Origin: Pseudomonadota bacterium | GTDB lineage: Bacteria; Desulfobacterota; Desulfovibrionia; Desulfovibrionales; Desulfovibrionaceae | DNA length: 12,772 nucleotides | Assembly (NCBI GenBank): GCA_023460395.1 | Contig: JAEWQB010000021.1 | Coordinates: 1-12,772, forward strand | Reading direction: 5' to 3' | Shown here: piece after piece, positions 9,201 to 12,772 of the stretch | Numbering within the stretch: position 1 is the first letter of the stretch | How the letters are laid out: the number at the start of each line of letters is the position of its first letter | Program-made: the position numbers and the translations under genes | Notes under the pieces: generated by a model | Told to the model about the DNA's origin: nothing | Seen by the model: the letters and a program-made list of their open reading frames with translations, nothing else | The model's database searches: none

Positions 9201-9472
9201 GCACCGGCCTGAACCTGACCAGTGCGGACTACGTTATCCACTACGATCCATGGTGGAACCCCGCTGTGGAAGATCAAGCCACAGACCGCGCCCACCGTAT
9301 CGGGCAAACAGCGCAGGTTTTCTCCTATAAGATGATCTGCTCCAACACCGTGGAAGAAAAGATCCTGAAACTACAGGAAATGAAAAAAGGCGTGGCTGAT
9401 GCTATCATCCCCGGTCAGGAAACGTGGAAGTCGCTCACCCGCTCCGATCTGGAAATGCTCTTTGAAGTCTAA
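6269..9472 (+). CDS. SWIM zinc-finger SNF2-family helicase/ATPase
   Basis: This protein of 1067 residues is an SF2 SWI2/SNF2 ATPase, a family that uses ATP to translocate on double-stranded DNA and remodel protein-DNA complexes. Near the N terminus is a SWIM zinc finger, C-x-C-x7-C-x-H with C78, C80, C88 and H90, a likely DNA or protein contact module. A long region, about residues 100-590, has no catalytic motif; the bacterial SNF2-associated domain may fall here. The ATPase core follows: motif I D-E-M-G-L-G-K-T at 630-637, motif II D-E-A-Q at 727-730, motif III S-G-T-P at 755-758, the second RecA lobe from V-L-V-F-S-Q near 920, motif V G-G-T-G-L-N-L, and motif VI D-R-A-H-R-I-G-Q at 1006-1013. 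All key residues are intact. The start could equally be GTG at 6266. Its cellular role is not known from this context; it stands alone, divergent from SBP-rel, with no methylase or nuclease neighbour. Confidence 0.93.
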   Translation: MDEASAKSLLHTLVEENIPEYIIEGSQYILESGGVQKISLKKSEGYWDIEGTIQGEDFQIYSPKLTVDFGEGSVNYHCNCPEAFSGACRHVGATALKFLSSLETRGEGEVDSAKPKNDWRQNFRSFFSTAIEPEAGRHYLIYRFHPEPGRLQVSFFRARQNKSGLSTVHNETTLEQIIENPDWCELSPSLPVVAHQIGRYNDYYGHRVEVPDGLLTWFLWTIKREYYLFWQDTDTPCRIETGTMDLKLRPKLSEEGLSFDVMIRSEGKPPQSIVDSDVTFHGQVPLWVCWNKGFYPVYTSLSSSLVQDLALHPPVVETEDIPEFLDRVWTQLPSTDLYEQEEFLEHMEPIFVPATYNPKLFLDEEGSLLTLEIQNIYETIHGEFLLPGPNPSFMTGSYSSEGNTFLIRRMQAEEAALTDLLLSMNFQPRSNRIWFLEPEEAIAFLLDAYPRLVEQYRVYGEKALSKYKVRLATPAISAKVESNEEEKWFSLDIEVDYDGQRVPIETIWKAWAQGKRYVQLKDGSYTSLPESWLEKLAHKLRAMGLDTDKPPKERFEQFEAPALDNLLEDLPEVETDSFWNTLREKIHSFREIRQLTTPAGLNATLRGYQTQGLSYLNFLREYGFGGILADEMGLGKTIQTLSFIQHMAERGATTPNLIVVPTSVLPNWDREAEKFVPNLRRLIIYGTRRENMFKHIEESQLVITTYALLRRDLEELQKHEFNCIILDEAQNIKNPNTITARSVRKIKANQRLCLSGTPIENNLFELWSLFEFLMPGFLGSQHSFQRGIVKPIKDGDADTLDYLRNRVKPFILRRTKSEVAKDLPPKIENVQYCALAEEQAELYAALATKLRQQVLSDVDQKGMAKSQMSILDALLKLRQICCHPRLLKLDMPGFSTNLPSGKFDAFKDMITDIVEEGHKVLVFSQFVSMLHIIRSWLQIADIPFAYLDGTSKDRFAQVDLFNNSPEIPIFLISLKAGGTGLNLTSADYVIHYDPWWNPAVEDQATDRAHRIGQTAQVFSYKMICSNTVEEKILKLQEMKKGVADAIIPGQETWKSLTRSDLEMLFEV

Positions 9473-9830
9473 CCCGCGTGTCTCTCCCGCACAGGGGAAA
9501 CGCAGATGCCCCGGAAGCGGGCCGGAAGACAAGAAGCCATCCGGTGGTCGGGGGAATACTTTCTCCGGCTCCCCCCGCATAAACTATGCGGCGTGACAGA
9601 TGACATCCGCGCATACCCCGTCATTCAACTGAAAATGCCAAACAGGCGTTGGAGTTTTCTCCAACGCCTGTTTATGCTATTACGCCGCGATAACATCATA
9701 AAACGTCCATCCGCGCCCATACAAGGGGCAGGTACCGGGTAATCCCCCCGGCCATGAAGCTGAAACAGGCGGCGTAGGCTCTACTTTGAAGAGCTATTAA
9801 AAACGGGATGATTACCCTGTGGCCTTTGCG
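9473..9830. other. Convergent intergenic region, no gene seen
   Basis: This 358-base stretch lies between the ends of the helicase and tex genes. Reading frames here lack ribosome binding sites and run through hairpins, so I call no gene. It is structure-rich: GGGGGA/TCCCCC (9550-9575), CCGCAT/ATGCGG with a 5-base loop (9575-9591), the terminator at 9640-9673, GCTCT/AGAGC with a 7-base loop (9778-9794), and an 8-base inverted pair GGGTAATC (9737-9744) with GATTACCC (9810-9817). A small RNA is possible but unsupported by any family match I know. Confidence 0.6.
9640..9673. terminator. Bidirectional terminator hairpin between the helicase gene and tex
   Basis: A perfect 15-bp stem (9640-9654 with 9659-9673) closes on a TTTT loop. 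It sits 167 bases after the helicase stop and 157 bases after the tex stop. U-rich bases follow on both strands, TTTATGC-type on the plus side (partly inside the stem) and GGCATTTT on the minus side, but neither is a classical U tract. Symmetry and the convergent setting support a shared terminator. Confidence 0.7.
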
Positions 9831-12083
9831 CTATACAGAATCTGACTGACGCACACCTTTCATGGTCAGGCTCACACGTTTACGGGCGGCATCCACTTCC
9901 AGCACACGGACACGCACGTGCTGTTGCACACGCGCCACCTCAGCGGGATCTCGGATGAAACGGTCCGCCAGTTGAGAGACGTGCACCAGACCGTCCTGAT
10001 GCACCCCAATATCCACAAAAGCACCAAATTTCGTCACGTTAGTGACAATGCCGGGCAGTTCCATACCGGGGGTGAGGTCGGAGAGAGCGTGCACGCCTTC
10101 GGCGAAAGCAAAAGCGGTAAAGGCAGGCCGCGGATCTCGACCGGGCCGGGCAAGTTCCCGCATAATATCGGTAAGGGTCGGCATTCCCGTCGTATCTGAA
10201 CAATAGGTTTCCAGCGGCACCGCGTCCCGCAGAGTGGCATCCCGGATAAGATCCGCCACCGTACAGGGACGACCTGTCTGCGGCTGGATAAGATCGTGCG
10301 CCATCCGTTCTACAACGGCATACGCTTCCGGGTGCACGGCGGAGGCGTCCAAGGGATTCGCCGCGCCATGGATGCGCAAGAAGCCGGCGCATTGCTCAAA
10401 TGCCTTGGGACCAAGCCGCCGCACCGCGAGCAATTCGCGACGGCTCTGGAAGGGACCATTATCCTTGCGATGTGCCACGATATTTTCTGCCAGCGTAGGT
10501 CCTAGGCCGGAAACATGCGCCAGCAACTCGGCGCTGGCGGTATTCAGTTCCACCCCCACGCTGTTCACGCAGGAGAGCACCACGTCATCCAGCGCTTTGT
10601 GCAGGGCGGTCTGGTCCACATCATGCTGGTACTGGCCCACTCCGATGGCCTTGGGGTCCAGTTTGACGAGTTCGGCTAACGGGTCCATGAGTCTTCTGCC
10701 TATGGATACTGCGCCGCGTACCGTCACGTCATGGTTGGGAAATTCCCGACGAGCCACTTCGGACGCGGAATACACGGATGCGCCGCTTTCATTGACCATG
10801 ACCACGGAGATACGGCTGGGCAGCCCCAGTTCCCGGACAAACGCTTCCGTCTCGCGCGATGCCGTGCCATTGCCTATGGCGATGGATTCAATGTCAAACC
10901 GCTGCACCAGTTCGCGCATGCGGGAAGCGGCCTCCGCCACTTTTCCGCCGCCGGTAACGGGAAATATCGTTTCGTAGTGCAGCAACGTCCCTTGCGCATC
11001 CAGACATACCAACTTGGCACCGGTGCGAAAACCGGGGTCCAGTGCCAGCACACGCTTTTGCCCAAGGGGTGGGGCCAGCAGCAGTTCTCGCAGATTGGAG
11101 GCGAAGACGGCAATGGCCTCCTCATCCGCGCGGGATTTGAGCTGCGCGCGGGATTCCGTCTCCATGGCGGGAGCGAGCAGACGGCGATATCCATCCTCCA
11201 GCGCTTCCTCCACCTGCCGGGAAGCGGCACATTGGGTTTTGAGAAAATGCCGCTTCAGCGCGGAAAGCGCCATGGCTTCGTCAGGTCGTAAACTCAGGGA
11301 AAGCGCGCCTTCCCGCTCCCCTCTGAACATTGCCAGCACCCGGTGGCCCGGTGCTTTGTCCGCTGGTTCCTGCCACTCGAAGTAGTCCCGGAAGACCGCG
11401 TAATTATCCGTGCTTCCCGCCTTACCAGATGTTTTTTTGGAGGCAGACACCTCATCGTTGTCCGCAGCGCGGGCCGCCTTGGTGGCGGAAGAAAGCAATT
11501 CACCCCGCCGCGCGAACAAAAGCCGCATCACCTTTCGCGTTTCCGCCTCCTCGCTCATACGTTCGGCAAGGATATCCCGCGCTCCGGCAAGTGCGGCCTG
11601 ACCGTCAGACACGCATTGGTCCGCATTCGTATCACCCGCCTCCACCGTGACATACGCCTCCGCCAAAACAACGGGCACGTCTGCGGGAATCTGCTGCCAA
11701 AGCCTGTCCGCCAGAGGTTCCAAACCCCGTTCGCGGGCCACCTGCGCCCGTGTGCGACGTTTGGGACGAAACGGCAGATAAACGTCTTCCAGCGCGGCAA
11801 GCGTTTCAGCGCCGTGAATGCTCGCTTCCAACTCCGGTGTGAGAAGAGCGCGTTCAGTAAGCGAATGAACAATGGCGCCACGGCGCTTTTCCAACTCTTG
11901 AAGCTGCTCGTGCCGGTCTCGAATGGAGGCAATGACCACTTCATCCATGCCTCCGGTAGCTTCCTTACGGTATCGAGCGATGAAGGGAACTGTGGCGTTT
12001 TCTTGCAACAAAGCAAGGGTGGCTTCCACGCGCGGGGCGGGAAGATGCAACTCGGCAGCAATGCGATGAGACAACGTGTTCAT
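9831..12083 (-). CDS. tex: Tex family transcription accessory / RNA-binding protein
   Basis: This 750-residue protein has Tex architecture. The N-terminal helical region contains V-P-F-I-A-R-Y-R-K-E (residues 32-41) and the L-P-F-R-P-K-R-R-T-R stretch (103-112). A YqgF/RNase H-like domain begins at V-L-A-L-D-P-G-F-R-T-G-A (345-356). Helix-hairpin-helix repeats lie at about 510-570 (V-S-G-L-G-P-T-L-A, then V-R-R-L-G-P-K-A-F), and a C-terminal S1 domain at about 673-743 has the usual V-T-K-F-G-A-F-V-D-I-G. Tex binds nucleic acid and is linked to transcription and RNA metabolism; related Spt6 acts in eukaryotes. I start it at the ATG at 12083, 6 bases after AAGG; an in-frame upstream start at 12125 would add 14 residues with no good ribosome binding site. 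Residues about 198-226 form a Ser/Ala/Lys-rich insertion not typical of the family. The upstream small gene, 85 bases away on the same strand, may share its transcript. Confidence 0.95.
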   Translation of the reverse strand: MNTLSHRIAAELHLPAPRVEATLALLQENATVPFIARYRKEATGGMDEVVIASIRDRHEQLQELEKRRGAIVHSLTERALLTPELEASIHGAETLAALEDVYLPFRPKRRTRAQVARERGLEPLADRLWQQIPADVPVVLAEAYVTVEAGDTNADQCVSDGQAALAGARDILAERMSEEAETRKVMRLLFARRGELLSSATKAARAADNDEVSASKKTSGKAGSTDNYAVFRDYFEWQEPADKAPGHRVLAMFRGEREGALSLSLRPDEAMALSALKRHFLKTQCAASRQVEEALEDGYRRLLAPAMETESRAQLKSRADEEAIAVFASNLRELLLAPPLGQKRVLALDPGFRTGAKLVCLDAQGTLLHYETIFPVTGGGKVAEAASRMRELVQRFDIESIAIGNGTASRETEAFVRELGLPSRISVVMVNESGASVYSASEVARREFPNHDVTVRGAVSIGRRLMDPLAELVKLDPKAIGVGQYQHDVDQTALHKALDDVVLSCVNSVGVELNTASAELLAHVSGLGPTLAENIVAHRKDNGPFQSRRELLAVRRLGPKAFEQCAGFLRIHGAANPLDASAVHPEAYAVVERMAHDLIQPQTGRPCTVADLIRDATLRDAVPLETYCSDTTGMPTLTDIMRELARPGRDPRPAFTAFAFAEGVHALSDLTPGMELPGIVTNVTKFGAFVDIGVHQDGLVHVSQLADRFIRDPAEVARVQQHVRVRVLEVDAARKRVSLTMKGVRQSDSV

Positions 12084-12168
12084 AGAGTACCTTAAAAAAG
12101 AGGGTCTGGTGTGAGGCAATACCAAAGGAGATTCGTAGAGAATATGAAAAGATACCGGGCAGCACGCC

Positions 12169-12621
12169 CTACTGAGGAGGCAAGCTCCCTTTCATATGGG
12201 CCAGCTTGGCACGCAGATACTCGGCGAGAGTATCGCCCACTTCGTCCTGTTGCGCCAGTTCCATGCCCAGCGCTGCCAAGTCGCTGGCGACCTGCTGCTC
12301 CATGCGCTGCGATTCCATAAACATCACATAGACCAAGGCGATGGTTGCGTTATTTTCCTCAGTGCCATCGCACAACCCGGCAAGCTGTTCGCCGGGAACA
12401 GTTTCCAGCAGACGGTCCACAAACAACCCCACCCATTTCGCATACACGGACGCGGGAATTTCCGGCACCAACGCAGCCACGGTCCCGGCGGCCTTGTCTG
12501 GTACGCTGGGCATGGTCACGCCCATAAATTCTTCCAATGCCTCGGTACGCCGATCATGAGAATCTGTCAGGCGGGCCATAACCACGGAGCCAATATGCGT
12601 GCGGATGTCTAGTGTATGCAT
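12169..12621 (-). CDS. Conserved-looking hypothetical protein, 150 residues, upstream of tex
   Basis: I do not recognise this protein. It is chosen as a gene because ATG at 12621 is preceded by GAGG 7 bases upstream, and it lies on the same strand as tex with an 85-base gap. A GTG at 12645 would add eight residues but would place the binding site inside the coding region. The protein is acidic and probably largely helical, without signal peptide or membrane span. It has an A-A-G-T-V-A-A-L-V-P-E-I-P segment at about 44-56, W-V-G-L-F-V-D-R-L-L at 63-72, a central L-C-D-G-T-E-E-N-N-A-T-I stretch at about 83-94 and a Met/Gln-rich helix M-F-M-E-S-Q-R-M-E-Q-Q at 100-110. A cytoplasmic role is likely. 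Co-transcription with tex is inference, and no function can be assigned. Confidence 0.75.
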   Translation of the reverse strand: MHTLDIRTHIGSVVMARLTDSHDRRTEALEEFMGVTMPSVPDKAAGTVAALVPEIPASVYAKWVGLFVDRLLETVPGEQLAGLCDGTEENNATIALVYVMFMESQRMEQQVASDLAALGMELAQQDEVGDTLAEYLRAKLAHMKGSLPPQ

Positions 12622-12711
12622 GCCCTTTCCTCGCACAAAAAACACAGAATCACCAGCCTCAACACGCGGGGAACCATGCGTCAGACCGAAGAAAACGGTA
12701 CGGAGCCGTAA

Positions 12712-12772
<61 letters not shown>

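Noticed and set aside
9506..9742. A 78-codon plus-strand open frame after the helicase gene
   Set aside because: It reads straight through the terminator hairpin, has no good ribosome binding site and gives a non-domain product.
9778..9794. A 5-bp stem with 7-base loop resembling a tRNA anticodon arm
   Set aside because: The base before the would-be anticodon is not U on either strand, and no acceptor, D or T arm can be formed around it.
10234..12095. Long plus-strand open frames (about 250 codons each) opposite tex
   Set aside because: They mirror the codon bias of tex on the opposite strand; tex has an intact full-length domain set, and the antisense products are low-complexity.

Overview
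The window looks like bacterial chromosome of moderate GC from a Gram-negative organism. The protein set (a long bifunctional Rel, a GTG-started lipoprotein peptide-binding protein, a SWIM/SNF2 helicase, Tex) reads most like a Desulfovibrio-type sulfate reducer (Desulfovibrionales). That placement rests on general resemblance of the proteins, not on a marker gene, and is held with moderate to low confidence. There is no rRNA, tRNA, insertion sequence, integrase, CRISPR array or recognisable phage module.

Layout, left to right. Bases 3-2063 (+) are the 3' part of a gene for a large repetitive protein with seven bacterial Ig-like (invasin/Big_1-type) domains plus the tail of an eighth; its start lies outside the window. 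A strong hairpin at 2103-2137 separates it from a convergent minus-strand pair. That pair is a peptide/oligopeptide-binding lipoprotein (6034-4331) followed after 4 bases by a full-length bifunctional (p)ppGpp synthetase/hydrolase (4326-2176). A 231-bp divergent promoter region (6035-6265) sits between this pair and a plus-strand gene for a SWIM zinc-finger SNF2-family helicase (6269-9472). A structured 358-bp convergent intergenic region (9473-9830) carries a perfect 15-bp terminator stem. After it come two minus-strand genes: tex (12083-9831), preceded upstream by a 150-residue helical protein of unknown function (12621-12169). The last 39 bases are essentially a poly-G tract directly abutting a small inverted repeat, most simply read as a read or contig-end artefact.

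Functional picture. Most genes are housekeeping: stringent-response signalling (Rel), a nucleic-acid-binding transcription accessory factor (Tex), a SWI2/SNF2 ATPase and peptide uptake. The most notable arrangement is the tight coupling of a peptide-binding lipoprotein to rel, which could place nutrient sensing and alarmone metabolism on one transcript. The only accessory-looking element is the Ig-repeat protein at the left edge. I found no convincing evidence of a previously undescribed system. The observations below are modest and are scored accordingly.
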